In this document: positions 35,263 through 45,103 of the stretch, piece after piece
Layout of the letters: each line of letters begins with the position of its first letter
How positions within the stretch are numbered: the stretch's first letter is position 1
Origin: an uncultured Erythrobacter sp.
GTDB lineage: Bacteria; Pseudomonadota; Alphaproteobacteria; Sphingomonadales; Sphingomonadaceae
Direction of reading: 5' to 3'
Length of the DNA: 64,000 nt
Assembly (NCBI GenBank): GCA_937969505.1
Contig: CALBWA010000013.1
Span: 62,001-126,000, forward strand
The notes under the pieces: model-generated
What the model was told of the DNA's origin: nothing
Databases searched by the model: none
What the model saw: the letters and a program-made list of their open reading frames with translations, nothing else
Made by a program: the position numbers and the translations under genes

Positions 35263-36540
35263 CTATTTGCCGATACAAAACCGTCCGAAAAGAGAATCCA
35301 GCATATCCTCGGTCGTGGCGCGTCCTGTCAGCCTGTCGAAACTCAATCTTGCCGCTCGCAGGCCTTCGGCAATCAAAAGTGGGTCTGAAAAGTGCACAGC
35401 CTCACCCAATGCCCCGCTCGCCTCGCCCAGTAAACCATGTTGGCGGCGGTTGAGCGCAGCTTCACCTGGCTTCGGCAGAGCATCACGAGCGTCCTCCACC
35501 AACAAACACTTCAATTCAGACACATTTTCACCCGTCAGGCCTGAAACTGCAATCAATGCATTCGGTTTGGACGCTCCCCCTTTGCCGTCTGCGTGAGATG
35601 AAACCTCCCACACGCCTTCCGGCCCTTCGCCCTCGGGACCGAGCCACAAAATGCAATCCGCCTGCAGCAATTGACTTCGCGCACGCTCTATCCCCGTCAT
35701 TTCAATGGAATCGTCGCTTTGATCGCGCAGGCCAGCGGTATCAACAAAGGTAAAGGGTATTCCCGCGATCGCCACTGAACGCTCGATCACATCGCGCGTC
35801 GTTCCCGCCAGGGGAGAGGTTATTGCAGCCTCGCTATCCACCAAAGCATTGAAAAGGGTAGATTTCCCGGTGTTTGGGGGCCCTGCCAGAACCACGCGAT
35901 AGCCCTCGCCCAGTTTTTCGGCCCGCGGCCGGTCCAGCCATTGACGCCATTCTGCCAGAAGTTGTCCGACGTCATCGGAAAATGTTATTGGCATTTCGGA
36001 AACATCGTCATCGTCAGAAAAATCAAGGACAGCCTCAACCTGGGCGGTCAATTGCAAAAGTCGCGCACGCCAACCCTCAATCGCGCGGGAAAATACCCCG
36101 CCAGCCATCGCCAAAGCCGCCCCGCGCTGTAGCTGTGTTTCTGCACTGAGAAGATCCGCCAATCCCTCGGACTCGGCCAAATCAATCCGCCCGTTGGCAA
36201 AACTGCGCCGGGTGAATTCCCCTGGAAGCGCTGCTCGCAAGCCCACCATAGCTCCAAGCGCCGTTTCGACAGCGGCAATTACAGCCCGTCCACCGTGACA
36301 GTGCAGTTCCGCCAGATCTTCGCCCGTTGCCGTATTGGGACCGGGAAACCAAAGAACCAACGCCTCGTCCAGCAATTCGCCGTCTACAGTCTTCAAACGC
36401 GCAAGACTTGCACTGCGAGCGGGAATGTCGCGTCCTGCCAGCGCCCGCAGTACCTCCCCTGCTTTCGGGCCACTGATCCGAATGATGCCAATCGCAGCGG
36501 GCGGCGCCCCGCTCGATAAAGCATAGATCGTCTCTGTCAT
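35263..36540 (-). CDS. mnmE: tRNA modification GTPase MnmE (TrmE)
   Basis: The 425-residue GTPase is the partner of MnmG. An N-terminal tetrahydrofolate-binding domain (about 1-115) is followed by a helical domain that encloses the G domain. Motifs are G1 GPPNTGKS near 220, G3 DTAGLRDQSD near 266 and the C-terminal catalytic cysteine motif FCIGK at the very end. The length is slightly short for the family (about 430-450). Confidence 0.96.
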   Translation of the reverse strand: MTETIYALSSGAPPAAIGIIRISGPKAGEVLRALAGRDIPARSASLARLKTVDGELLDEALVLWFPGPNTATGEDLAELHCHGGRAVIAAVETALGAMVGLRAALPGEFTRRSFANGRIDLAESEGLADLLSAETQLQRGAALAMAGGVFSRAIEGWRARLLQLTAQVEAVLDFSDDDDVSEMPITFSDDVGQLLAEWRQWLDRPRAEKLGEGYRVVLAGPPNTGKSTLFNALVDSEAAITSPLAGTTRDVIERSVAIAGIPFTFVDTAGLRDQSDDSIEMTGIERARSQLLQADCILWLGPEGEGPEGVWEVSSHADGKGGASKPNALIAVSGLTGENVSELKCLLVEDARDALPKPGEAALNRRQHGLLGEASGALGEAVHFSDPLLIAEGLRAARLSFDRLTGRATTEDMLDSLFGRFCIGK

Positions 36541-36615
36541 GATCGCTTCTATCTCATATTTGGTGGTCAGAAGGCTGCTTCTGCGTCAATAATCCGACAA
36601 ACGAGACAAAAACCC

Positions 36616-36879
36616 TCAATCGGCGGACTTCTTGGGTTTGCCGGCAGCTGCACCCGCCTTCATCCCGCCTTCGACAAAGCTTTGGAACAATTTCAGCCCG
36701 ACCTGACCCATGGGCGCCAGTTGCTGGGCGTATTCCTGCAATTGATCGGGGTTGGTGACACCCTTCATCGCCTTGGCCATGGTGTCGACATAGATCGACT
36801 GCGCCTTCGAAACGTCGGGTAACCCCATGAATGTACGCGCTTCTTCAGGTGTGCAGTCAATTTCGATCTGGACCTTCAT
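36616..36879 (-). CDS. DUF6489 family small protein
   Basis: The 87-residue product (MKVQIEIDCTPEEARTFMGLPD, then APMGQVGLKLFQSFVEGGMK) matches a sphingomonad family of unknown function resembling phasin-like helices. ATG at 36879 follows a purine-rich TATGGAGGGAATGGC ribosome-binding region. It stands between mnmE and the divergent glutamate-synthase-like gene. Confidence 0.72.
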   Translation of the reverse strand: MKVQIEIDCTPEEARTFMGLPDVSKAQSIYVDTMAKAMKGVTNPDQLQEYAQQLAPMGQVGLKLFQSFVEGGMKAGAAAGKPKKSAD

Positions 36880-37005
36880 GGTGCCATTCCCTCCATAGGA
36901 CCCTGTTAACCTGGGCCTGTTGTCTGAACAGGCGTGGCGCACTGGCCAATCCTGCCAGGGTTAGATAAGCCGGTTTTGGACGGAATACAAAGGAACCAGT
37001 GCCCT

Positions 37006-38592
37006 ATGCCGTGGCGAACCATCATTCCTGTCGTGATCACCTCGATCACCGTGGCAGGAACCATCTGGCTGACTTGGCCACTAAACCTGATTCTGGCCCT
37101 TCTGGTCCCCGCAACCATCATCGCCTGGTGGGATTATCTTCAATCTGAACATACACTTAGGCGAAATTTTCCGCTAATTGCCCGGGTACGCTGGCTGGCA
37201 GAAGAATTGCGCCCCTTTGCGCAAAGTTATTTTGTCGAGGGTGATATGGAGGGCCGTCCCTTCACCCATCAGGAGCGCGCGCTTGTCTATGCAAGAGCCA
37301 AGGGTGATGTCGACGCACATCCGATGGGCACCGATTTCGATGTGTATTCGGATGAATACGAGTGGTTGAGCCACTCGGTTGCGCCTGATGACACCGCGCC
37401 GGAGACCTGGCGTAAACGGGTGGGAGCATCGACCTGCACCCAACCCTATGATGCAGCGATGCTGAATATTTCGGCGATGAGCTATGGATCATTGTCAGGC
37501 CGAGCCATCACAGCACTCAACACCGGCGCAAAGCTGGGTGATTTTGCGCATTGTACCGGCGAAGGCAGCGTCAGCCGGTTCCATCGCGAGCCTGGCGGAG
37601 ACCTGATCTGGCAATTGGGCAGCGGCTATTTCGGGGCCCGGGCCAAAGATGGTTCGTTCGACCCAGAACAATTCAAGGATGTCGCTGGCCGCGATCAGGT
37701 CAAAATGATCGAGATAAAGCTCAGCCAGGGCGCCAAACCTGGTCACGGCGGTGTGTTGCCCGGCAGCAAAGTGACCAAGGAAATCGCCGAGGCGCGCGGT
37801 GTCCCCGAGGGCGAGACGGTCTACTCGCCAGCAGCACACACTGCCTTCAGCAATCCCATTCAGATGCTGGAATGGATCGCCCAATTGCGCGAGATGTCCG
37901 GCGGAAAACCTGTTGGCTTCAAATTGTGTGTCGGCAAACCGCATGAATTGCTCGCCATCATGAAAGCGATGCACAAAACCGGGCTGCATCCCGACTTCAT
38001 CACTGTTGATGGCGCTGAAGGCGGCACTGGCGCTGCGCCTCTGGAATTGTCGAACAGTGTTGGCATGCCGCTGCGTGAGGGGCTCATCATGGTTCGCAAT
38101 GCTCTGGTCGGTACGCGGTTCAAGGACCGGGTTGCCATTGCCGCATCGGGCAAAGTCCATTCAGGAGCAAAAATGGCCACAGCCTTCGCGCTGGGGGCGG
38201 ATTGGTGCAATGCTGCGCGTCCCTTCATGTTCTCGCTCGGTTGTATCCTTGCGAAGCAGTGCCACACCGGAAATTGTCCCACCGGCATTGCGACCCAAGA
38301 GGAATGGCGCCAGCGTGGTCTGGTGATCGAGGAGAAAGCTGAGCGCGTGGCCCGCTATCACAAGCAAACACTGCATTCCTTGCGCGAGATAGTGGTGGCG
38401 ATGGGTTTGAAGACCCCGTGGGACATCCAACCCTGCGACATGCGCGAGCGGGTTAATGGCGCGCGTTCTGACTCGATCGACAACATCTACAACTTCTTTG
38501 ACGAAGGCGTTTTGCTGGACGATCCGGATTCCACCCGTCTTGCCGCCCATTGGCGCAGCGCAAGCGCAGAAACCTTCCGGCGGGTAGCATGA
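37006..38592 (+). CDS. FMN-binding glutamate synthase family protein
   Basis: The 528-residue protein has two N-terminal membrane segments (residues 7-42) and the FMN/3Fe-4S synthase domain of glutamate synthase. Diagnostic parts are SQGAKPGHGGVLPG near 240, VDGAEGGTGAAP near 340 and the cysteine cluster CILAKQCHTGNCPTG near 415. It lacks the amidotransferase domain of GltB, so it is not a complete glutamate synthase. It probably transfers electrons or acts on another substrate. The following NTF2-like gene overlaps it by four bases. Confidence 0.88.
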   Translation: MPWRTIIPVVITSITVAGTIWLTWPLNLILALLVPATIIAWWDYLQSEHTLRRNFPLIARVRWLAEELRPFAQSYFVEGDMEGRPFTHQERALVYARAKGDVDAHPMGTDFDVYSDEYEWLSHSVAPDDTAPETWRKRVGASTCTQPYDAAMLNISAMSYGSLSGRAITALNTGAKLGDFAHCTGEGSVSRFHREPGGDLIWQLGSGYFGARAKDGSFDPEQFKDVAGRDQVKMIEIKLSQGAKPGHGGVLPGSKVTKEIAEARGVPEGETVYSPAAHTAFSNPIQMLEWIAQLREMSGGKPVGFKLCVGKPHELLAIMKAMHKTGLHPDFITVDGAEGGTGAAPLELSNSVGMPLREGLIMVRNALVGTRFKDRVAIAASGKVHSGAKMATAFALGADWCNAARPFMFSLGCILAKQCHTGNCPTGIATQEEWRQRGLVIEEKAERVARYHKQTLHSLREIVVAMGLKTPWDIQPCDMRERVNGARSDSIDNIYNFFDEGVLLDDPDSTRLAAHWRSASAETFRRVA

Positions 38593-38987
38593 GCGCTGCA
38601 CAAGGTTTGCAGAAGTGGCATGAAGTTATCGAGGGTGGGAGCGAGCCGGCAGCACTCTCAGCGATTATGCGCGAAGATGCAGTGTTCCACTCACCCGTAG
38701 TCCACACACCGCAAGCTGGCCGACCGATAGTTGTGGCTTATCTGTCAGCTGCAGGGGCAACTTTGGGCAATGACAGCTTTCAGTATTTACGCGAGATCGT
38801 CGACGGCAATCACGCCGTGCTCGAATTCCAGACCGAGATGGATGGCATTCAGGTCAATGGCATCGACATGATCACCTTTGACGACGATGGGTTGATTGCC
38901 GACTTCAAAGTGATGGTTCGCCCGCTAAAGGCGGTGAACAAGGTGTGGGAAATGATGGCCGCGCAATTGGAGCGGGCGAAGGGTTAG
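38589..38987 (+). CDS. NTF2-like (SnoaL-fold) protein
   Basis: The 132-residue protein has the cone-shaped NTF2-like pattern, with AALSAIMREDAVFHSPVV near residue 18 and HAVLEFQTEMDGIQVNGIDMITFDDDGLIADFKVMVRP in the second half. Members include isomerases and binding proteins; activity is unknown here. ATG overlaps the stop of the glutamate-synthase-like gene, so the pair is translationally coupled. Confidence 0.82.
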   Translation: MSAAQGLQKWHEVIEGGSEPAALSAIMREDAVFHSPVVHTPQAGRPIVVAYLSAAGATLGNDSFQYLREIVDGNHAVLEFQTEMDGIQVNGIDMITFDDDGLIADFKVMVRPLKAVNKVWEMMAAQLERAKG

Positions 38988-39421
38988 GCTTCTTGTTCTG
39001 ACAAGAAATAGTCTGGTCTACCCTTTGGATCGATCGGCAATGAATAGACCGCAAATGGTATGTAGACGAGGGTGTAGAGTGGCGCTGCACCCCAAATAAC
39101 GGCCGCTCCGAACAATGTTGTGTAAACAGACGCAACTACACCGACCAACCATTTTAACGCACGTGTGGGGCGAATATCCTTTCGGTCACTGTGCTCCACC
39201 CCGCACTGCCGCAATATGTCCGAGGCGGCTTCATAGTCAGCGCTAGCGACACACAATCGATGTCCACCTAATGCTAGAGAAATGTACTCTGTTGCAGCGT
39301 GAGCTTCCCCATCAAGGCTGACCAAGAGGCCATACCCTTGCAGCATTGACGCAATTTCAATCGCTTCAAAACGAGATACGAAAACAGCAATCAGGACCAT
39401 CGAACCGTTTTCGCGTTTCAT
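38984..39421 (-). CDS. DUF2007-like signal-transducing/membrane protein
   Basis: The 145-residue protein starts with a ferredoxin-like half (VLIAVFVSRFEAIEIASMLQGYGL and GGHRLCVASADYEAASDIL) that resembles DUF2007. It ends with two hydrophobic segments (LVGVVASVYTTLFGAAVIW and LYTLVYIPFAVYSL). Function is unknown. It lies just after rho on the same strand (15 bases) and may be co-transcribed. Confidence 0.6.
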   Translation of the reverse strand: MKRENGSMVLIAVFVSRFEAIEIASMLQGYGLLVSLDGEAHAATEYISLALGGHRLCVASADYEAASDILRQCGVEHSDRKDIRPTRALKWLVGVVASVYTTLFGAAVIWGAAPLYTLVYIPFAVYSLPIDPKGRPDYFLSEQEA

Positions 39422-39436
39422 GGCCCTGATCTCTGA

Positions 39437-40702
39437 TTATTGATTCATCGTTTCGAAGAAATCTTCGTTGGTCTTGGAATCCTTCATCTTGTCGAGCAGG
39501 AATTCCATCGAATCGATTGTGCCCATCTGCATCAGGATGCGGCGCAGCACCCACATCTTGGACAGTTTGTCCTTCTCGACCAGCAGCTCTTCCTTGCGCG
39601 TGCCGGACTTGCCCACATCCAGCGCCGGGAAGATACGCTTATCGGCGACCTTGCGATCGAGCACGATTTCCGAGTTGCCCGTGCCCTTGAACTCTTCAAA
39701 AATAACCTCGTCCATCCGGCTGCCGGTATCGATCAGCGCGGTTGCAATGATGGACAGTGAACCGCCTTCCTCGATGTTACGGGCCGCACCAAAGAAGCGC
39801 TTGGGCCGCTGCAGTGCGTTGGCATCGACACCACCGGTCAGAACCTTGCCCGAGCTGGGCACAACCGTGTTGTAGGCCCGGCCAAGGCGCGTGATGGAGT
39901 CGAGCAGGATGACAACATCCTTCTTGTGCTCCACCAGACGTTTGGCTTTTTCGATAACCATTTCAGCGACTTGCACGTGGCGCTGGGCTGGTTCGTCAAA
40001 GGTGGAGGAAATCACTTCACCCTTCACGCTGCGCTGCATGTCGGTGACTTCTTCCGGCCGTTCGTCGACCAGCAGGACCAGCAGGAACACTTCTGGATGG
40101 TTGTCTGTGATTGCCTTGGCAATGTTTTGTAGCAGGACGGTTTTACCCGTGCGTGGCGGCGCAACAATCAGCGCACGCTGTCCCTTGCCCTGCGGCGAAA
40201 TGATGTCGATGACACGCGCGCTCTTGTCCTCGACCGTGGGGTCGAGCGTGTCGAGCGACAGTTTCTGTTCGGGATAAAGCGGTGTCAGATTGTCAAAGTT
40301 GGTCCGCATGCGAACCGCATCGGGTTCATCATAATTGACGCTGGTAAGGCTGGTCAGCGCAAAATACCGCTCGCCTTCCTGAGGTGCGCGGATTTCACCT
40401 TCCACGGTATCACCTGTGCGCAGACCCCATTTGCGAATCTGGTTGGGCGAGACATAAATATCATCCGGACCGGCAAGGTAGTTCGCCTCGGGGCTACGCA
40501 GAAAGCCGAAGCCGTCCTGAAGCACCTCGATCGTGCCGATCCCCATGATCTGTTCGGTATATTCTTCGTCATCGGCCAGCTCGCGCAGGATGCAGAACAT
40601 CAGATCCTGGCGGCGCATGGTGGAAGCACCCTCGACACCCAATTCTTCGGCCATGCTGACCAGTTCGGCGGGAGGTTTTGCTTTGAGTTCTTTAAGATGC
40701 AT
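39437..40702 (-). CDS. rho: Transcription termination factor Rho
   Basis: The 421-residue RNA-dependent ATPase is a hexameric terminator. The N-terminal RNA-binding cold-shock-like domain ([13 protein letters not shown] near 65) is followed by the P-loop APPRTGKT near 180, Walker [17 protein letters not shown] near 265 and the Q-loop/R-loop region. No long N-terminal insertion is present. The 219-base leader upstream has no gene; Rho is often autoregulated there. Confidence 0.97.
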   Translation of the reverse strand: MHLKELKAKPPAELVSMAEELGVEGASTMRRQDLMFCILRELADDEEYTEQIMGIGTIEVLQDGFGFLRSPEANYLAGPDDIYVSPNQIRKWGLRTGDTVEGEIRAPQEGERYFALTSLTSVNYDEPDAVRMRTNFDNLTPLYPEQKLSLDTLDPTVEDKSARVIDIISPQGKGQRALIVAPPRTGKTVLLQNIAKAITDNHPEVFLLVLLVDERPEEVTDMQRSVKGEVISSTFDEPAQRHVQVAEMVIEKAKRLVEHKKDVVILLDSITRLGRAYNTVVPSSGKVLTGGVDANALQRPKRFFGAARNIEEGGSLSIIATALIDTGSRMDEVIFEEFKGTGNSEIVLDRKVADKRIFPALDVGKSGTRKEELLVEKDKLSKMWVLRRILMQMGTIDSMEFLLDKMKDSKTNEDFFETMNQ

Positions 40703-40921
40703 TGAATTTATGTTCCGTCTTGGATTGGCCGGTCAGATCAGTGCCGCATCACAGATGGGGCTTGGGCTTGGAGAAAGCAGATTGGGTTGCACTGACTGGC
40801 AACCGCGAACCGGTGTTGAATTGAGCCGGAATTACGCCCGGCAAAGCGTGCCGTCAATCAGGATTCGCTCAAGCGAAGGATGAACCGGCTGAATCAGGAA
40901 GAATGCTATGCTTGGGAGTGT

Positions 40922-41368
40922 TCAAAACGGTCGGGCAATTGCCAGGATCACGATCAACACCGCGGCAAGGCCGGGCACTTCGTTCAAAAGACGCAGATTG
41001 CGGCCTTCCAAGGTCCGCTCACCCCGCGCCAGTTTCTTGGCATAGCCGGTCATCCACCCCTGATAGCCCGTCAGAGCCAGCACCAGCAGCAATTTGGCAT
41101 GAAACCACCCCTCGGTATAGGCGGCGGTGTAATAGGCCAGAAACAGGCCCAGCAGCCAAACCACGATCATTGCCGGCGTGAGGATGATCTTGACCAGGCG
41201 CCGCTCGCGCTCAATCCACTTGGCATCTGCCTCGCTTCCCGGCGGCCCATCTTCTTGATGATAGACGAAAAAGCGCGGCAACATGAACAGGCCCGCCATC
41301 CAGAAAATCACGAAGATGATATGGCCTGCCTTGAGCCAGAGATAAGTCATCGCGAGAATTTCCTGCAT
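40922..41368 (-). CDS. hemJ: Protoporphyrinogen IX oxidase HemJ
   Basis: The 148-residue four-helix membrane protein has the HemJ signatures LKAGHIIFVIFWMAG with a conserved His, RFFVYHQ, and WFHAKLLLVLALTGYQGW. It oxidises protoporphyrinogen IX to protoporphyrin IX. ATG at 41368 was kept; ATG at 41350 (MTYLWLKAG) is also plausible. It lies next to hemE, supporting its role. Confidence 0.94.
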   Translation of the reverse strand: MQEILAMTYLWLKAGHIIFVIFWMAGLFMLPRFFVYHQEDGPPGSEADAKWIERERRLVKIILTPAMIVVWLLGLFLAYYTAAYTEGWFHAKLLLVLALTGYQGWMTGYAKKLARGERTLEGRNLRLLNEVPGLAAVLIVILAIARPF

Positions 41369-41438
41369 GGTTTCGTTGATGTAGGCCGCGAGCCGTCAGA
41401 TTGCACCCCTTGACCGCTGAAAAATGTGCAGTTGGCCA

Positions 41439-42458
41439 TCAGGCTCCCCGAACGCGTGCGACCAGCTGCTCGACATGCTCGATCGGAGTGAATTGGCCAA
41501 TGCCATGGCCCAGATTGAACACATGTGGACGCTCGGCAAAGGCACGCAGAATGTGATCAATTTGCGCATTCAGCGTCTCGCCCCCGGCCAACAGAAGCAG
41601 GGGATCAAGATTGCCCTGAACCGGCATGCCGTCGGGCAGGGCAGAATGCGCCCAGACCGGATCAACAGTTTCATCAAGACCCAGCGCATCCACCCCCGTC
41701 TCGCGAGCGTAGGCGGGCAATTTGGCTCCTGCACCCTTGGGAAATCCGATCACAGGCGTATCAGGATGGCTCTGCTTCACTGCAGCCGTGATCGCAGCAT
41801 TGGGCGCGATAACCCAGCGTTCAAATTCAGCCGGTGCCAGTGATCCGGCCCAGCTGTCAAACAATTGCACCGCCTCGGCCCCGGCATCGATCTGACCGCG
41901 CAGATAGGTAATCGTCACAGCGGTGATCGCATCAATGATGGCCTGGAATCGCGACGGGTCCTGATAAGCAAGAGCGCGGGTATCGTGCTGATCCTTGCTC
42001 CCCTCGCCCGCCACCATATAGGTCGCAACGGTCCATGGACTGCCGGCAAAACCCAGCATGGTCACATCATCGCCAATCATCTGCGTGCACAGACGCACCG
42101 TTTCATACACCGCATCGAACCGGCTGAATTGCTCGGTAAAATCCTCCAGCTTTGCCTCGACCAGCCTGGGGGACAGGCGCGGACCTTCTCCTGCAAGAAA
42201 TTTCAGGTGTTGACCCATGGCGTGGGGCACGATCAGAATATCGGAAAACAGGATTGCACCATCAAAACCGAACCGGCGCAAAGGTTGAACCGTCACCTCT
42301 GCCGCAGAGGGGCTGTCATAGACCAGATCGAGAAATCCGCCCTTCTCTGCCCGCAAGGCGCGATATTCGGGCAGATACCGCCCTGCCTGGCGCATCAACC
42401 ACATGGGTGCCTTTTCACCCTTGGTTCCGCGCAATGTATCGAGAAGCAAACCAGGCAT
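41439..42458 (-). CDS. hemE: Uroporphyrinogen decarboxylase
   Basis: The 339-residue enzyme converts uroporphyrinogen III to coproporphyrinogen III. The signature PMWLMRQAGRYLPEYR near residue 18 and the second motif GFAGSPWTVATYM near 140 are present. The open frame extends upstream into the AT-rich gap, but ATG at 42458 gives the normal start MPGLLLDTLRG. In other alphaproteobacteria hemE flanks the replication origin. Confidence 0.96.
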   Translation of the reverse strand: MPGLLLDTLRGTKGEKAPMWLMRQAGRYLPEYRALRAEKGGFLDLVYDSPSAAEVTVQPLRRFGFDGAILFSDILIVPHAMGQHLKFLAGEGPRLSPRLVEAKLEDFTEQFSRFDAVYETVRLCTQMIGDDVTMLGFAGSPWTVATYMVAGEGSKDQHDTRALAYQDPSRFQAIIDAITAVTITYLRGQIDAGAEAVQLFDSWAGSLAPAEFERWVIAPNAAITAAVKQSHPDTPVIGFPKGAGAKLPAYARETGVDALGLDETVDPVWAHSALPDGMPVQGNLDPLLLLAGGETLNAQIDHILRAFAERPHVFNLGHGIGQFTPIEHVEQLVARVRGA

Positions 42459-42780
42459 CGGTATGGTCCAATCAATATAATATATATATTTATAAGAGTT
42501 GTTGGTGTTTGTTGGCCCTGTGGATTTCGGGGACAAGCGGCCACTGCCCGATTTCTCCCGATTTGAGAAGGGATTTGCGCAAAGCGAATCGCGGGTCTGC
42601 TTGAGTCGAGCAAAACTTATCCCGCTTGTCCCCAGCCTGTCGACAACACCGGTTCGATGGTGACAAGACGCGGTGAACAGGACTCGTTCCGGGCATGGAA
42701 TTCATCCCCGATCTTGTCGCCAGACCTGTCCCGTGGTTTATGCCCCTTGTTTCCACAAGCCGGATAGTGCCCAAAACCTC
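42459..42780. other. Candidate chromosome replication origin (oriC)
   Basis: This 322-base gap is the longest in the window and lies between hemE (minus) and ppsR (plus). In Caulobacter and Rickettsia the origin lies between hemE and a DUF299/RP001-type gene. An AT run at 42471-42495 could be the unwinding element. Degenerate DnaA-box-like 9-mers (match to TTATNCACA) are TTGTCCCCA at 42626-42634, GTTTCCACA at 42749-42757, and TGTGGATTT at 42519-42527 on the other strand. TTATCCCGC lies at 42617-42625. GANTC sites are at 42586, 42603 and 42681. This is inference from context and motifs. Confidence 0.65.
42471..42495. other. AT-rich run, candidate DNA unwinding element
   Basis: The stretch contains only two C/G bases in 25 and alternates AT steps (ATATAATATATATATTTATA). 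It is far more AT-rich than the rest of the window. It lies 13 bases from the hemE start and could alternatively serve as a promoter -10 region for hemE. Confidence 0.5.
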
Positions 42781-43626
42781 ATGAACCGTCTGCATTTGCA
42801 TCTAGTCTCGGACTCCACCGGCGAAACGCTGGAAATGATCGCCAAGGCGGCGCTTGCCCAGTTCGAAGATGCCAATGTCGTGCGCCATTTTTGGCCGATG
42901 GTGCGCTCGCGTCAACATCTCGACCGGATTGTCCCCGATCTGGCGGCAAGCCCGGGTTTGGTGCTGTTCACTTTGGTGAATGCTGAAACTCGCGCCCGGC
43001 TGGAAGAACACTGCCGCCAACTGGGTTTGCCTGCCGTGCCCGCTCTTGATGCCGTCACCGCTGCGCTGGAATCGCAATTGGGGCAAGAGGCGCATGGCCG
43101 GCCCGGCCGCCAGCATTTGATGGACGAGGCTTATTTCAAGCGGGTCGAGGCGATCCAGTTTACCATTGCCCATGATGACGGCATCGGATGGGAGAACTGG
43201 GAAGAGGCTGACATTGTTCTGGCGGGCGTTTCGCGCAGTTCGAAAACGCCGACCAGCATTTATCTGGCCAATCGCGGTTATAAGGTCGCCAATATCCCGC
43301 TGGTGGTGGAGAGCCCCCCACCCCAGGCGCTTTATGGTCTGCGTCATCCTCTGGTGGTCGGTCTGACTACCGCGCCTGAACGGCTGGTACAGATCCGCCG
43401 CAACCGCTTGCTTTCGCTGAACGAAGGCACCGAAACCTCTTATGTCGACAACGAAAGAGTGCGTAACGAGGTGCAGTTCGCGCGCAGGATGTTTGCCGAC
43501 AATGGCTGGCCCGTGATTGATGTAACGCGCCGCTCGATCGAGGAGAGTGCGGCCGCGATTATTCGTCTGGTGCAGGAACGCAATCGGCAGGACAAACCGG
43601 TCGACGGAACGGCAAAACCAATATGA
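42781..43626 (+). CDS. ppsR: Pyruvate, phosphate dikinase/PEP synthase regulatory protein (DUF299)
   Basis: The 281-residue bifunctional kinase/pyrophosphorylase uses ADP to inactivate, and phosphate to reactivate, PEP synthase or pyruvate phosphate dikinase. The motif GVSRSSKTPTSIYLANRG near residue 153 is the P-loop-like signature, and the N-terminus HLVSDSTGET is conserved. The target enzyme is not in the window. It opens an operon that runs rightward from the candidate origin. Confidence 0.94.
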   Translation: MNRLHLHLVSDSTGETLEMIAKAALAQFEDANVVRHFWPMVRSRQHLDRIVPDLAASPGLVLFTLVNAETRARLEEHCRQLGLPAVPALDAVTAALESQLGQEAHGRPGRQHLMDEAYFKRVEAIQFTIAHDDGIGWENWEEADIVLAGVSRSSKTPTSIYLANRGYKVANIPLVVESPPPQALYGLRHPLVVGLTTAPERLVQIRRNRLLSLNEGTETSYVDNERVRNEVQFARRMFADNGWPVIDVTRRSIEESAAAIIRLVQERNRQDKPVDGTAKPI

Positions 43627-44231
43627 GCTCTGCCGCGCGGCCCCCTCATCTTATATTGGCGTCGAAATCTTCTTCGCGCCGGGCCATGCTTGATGCTGCG
43701 GGAGTTGCCTATCAGGCGATGCCTGCTGATCTGGACGAGCGTGCAGTTGAAGAGAGTCTCGACGGATGCAGTGCTGCGCAAGTGGCTGAAGCGCTTGCCG
43801 CTGCCAAGGCGCAGGCAGTCGCAGCTGAACATCGCGATAGCCTGGTCCTTGGCAGCGATTCCCTGGTGGTGGTTGATGGCAAACGCTTCGACAAGCCAGC
43901 CAGCAGGGACAATGCAGCTGAGCATTTGCGCCTTTTTTCCGGGCGGGTGATGGAATTGCACAGCGCTGCAGCGCTGGTTCGCAACGATACATGCGAATGG
44001 AGCGAAGCCTCGCTGGCGCGCTTGCATGTCCGTGATCTGAGCGAAGAATTCATCGAACACTATCTCGATCAGGAATGGCCCGAGGTTGGTTTTTGTGTCG
44101 GGGTGTTCCGGATCGAGGCGCTGGGCGTGCAATTGTTCGAAAGTATCGAGGGTGATCAATTCACTGTCCTCGGCATGCCACTGCTCGGCGTTCTGGGCGC
44201 TTTGCGTGATCTGGATGTGATGCCATCATGA
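43623..44231 (+). CDS. Maf family nucleotide pyrophosphatase
   Basis: The 202-residue protein opens with LILASKSSSRRAMLDAAG, the Maf/ITPase-fold signature, and has LVLGSDSLVVVDG near 77. Maf enzymes hydrolyse modified or canonical nucleotides such as dTTP, UTP or m7GTP. Which subtype this is cannot be decided. It overlaps ppsR and aroE by four bases each. Confidence 0.93.
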   Translation: MSSAARPPHLILASKSSSRRAMLDAAGVAYQAMPADLDERAVEESLDGCSAAQVAEALAAAKAQAVAAEHRDSLVLGSDSLVVVDGKRFDKPASRDNAAEHLRLFSGRVMELHSAAALVRNDTCEWSEASLARLHVRDLSEEFIEHYLDQEWPEVGFCVGVFRIEALGVQLFESIEGDQFTVLGMPLLGVLGALRDLDVMPS

Positions 44232-45103
44232 ACGCTTCGTCAGATACCAACCGGCCCTATGCCGAAGTGATCGGTGATCCGATTGCCCATTCGAAAAGTC
44301 CGGTCATTCACGGTTTCTGGCTTGATGCGCTGGAAATTGATGCCGACTACCGCGCGCACCACGTCACCGCAGACGGGCTGAACGATTACATCGCGCAGCG
44401 CCGCACCGACCACCATTGGCGTGGGTGCAATGTCACCATGCCGCACAAGCGCGCAGTGATGGATCTGTGCGACCGGCTTGATCCTCTCGCTCGCCGTGTA
44501 TCGGCGGTCAACACAGTCGTGCGCGAAGCTGATGGTTCTCTCTCCGGCTATAACACCGATGTTGGCGGATTTCTTGAACCCTTGCGGGATCATCTGGAGG
44601 CGCAGCATCTGTTTCGCATGGCCCGCGTGCTTGGTACTGGCGGTGCAGCGCGCGCAATCGTTGCCGGGCTGACCGAGCACGGATTTCTCGTGGTGCTGGC
44701 CGGACGAAACACGCAGAAGGCCCAGGCCTTGATAGAAGATGTCGCGACGGGCAGCGATCACCATGTGGTCGACATCGGCCATTTTGCCGATTCCACCAAT
44801 TTCGCCTTCGATGACCGTGAGGGCTGCCTTGATCTGGTGGTCAACGCCAGTCCGCTCGGCATGCGCGGCCAGGGTGAACTCGCCTTTGACTGGAGCCACG
44901 CCCCACCCGGTGCGATTGCCTATGACATCGTCACAGATCCGCTTGATACGCCCTTTCTCCAGCGCGCCCGCGAGATGGGCCATGCAACTTGTGATGGTTA
45001 TGCCATGCTGATTGGTCAGGCGGATCAGGCGTTCGAGCTGTTTTTTGGTCAGAAACCACCGCGTGACAGGGATACGGATTTGAGGGCGTTGTTACCGTCA
45101 TGA
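44228..45103 (+). CDS. aroE: Shikimate dehydrogenase
   Basis: The 291-residue NADPH enzyme reduces 3-dehydroshikimate. The substrate motif [13 protein letters not shown] lies near residue 16, the catalytic Lys in [10 protein letters not shown] near 73, the Asp in GYNTDVGGF near 110 and the nucleotide loop [10 protein letters not shown] near 137. It overlaps maf and coaE by four bases. Confidence 0.95.
   Translation: MNASSDTNRPYAEVIGDPIAHSKSPVIHGFWLDALEIDADYRAHHVTADGLNDYIAQRRTDHHWRGCNVTMPHKRAVMDLCDRLDPLARRVSAVNTVVREADGSLSGYNTDVGGFLEPLRDHLEAQHLFRMARVLGTGGAARAIVAGLTEHGFLVVLAGRNTQKAQALIEDVATGSDHHVVDIGHFADSTNFAFDDREGCLDLVVNASPLGMRGQGELAFDWSHAPPGAIAYDIVTDPLDTPFLQRAREMGHATCDGYAMLIGQADQAFELFFGQKPPRDRDTDLRALLPS

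Noticed and set aside
39970-39985. CACGTG core inside rho as a fourth parS
   Set aside because: The flanks (GCACGTGG) do not match TGTTNCACGTGNAACA.
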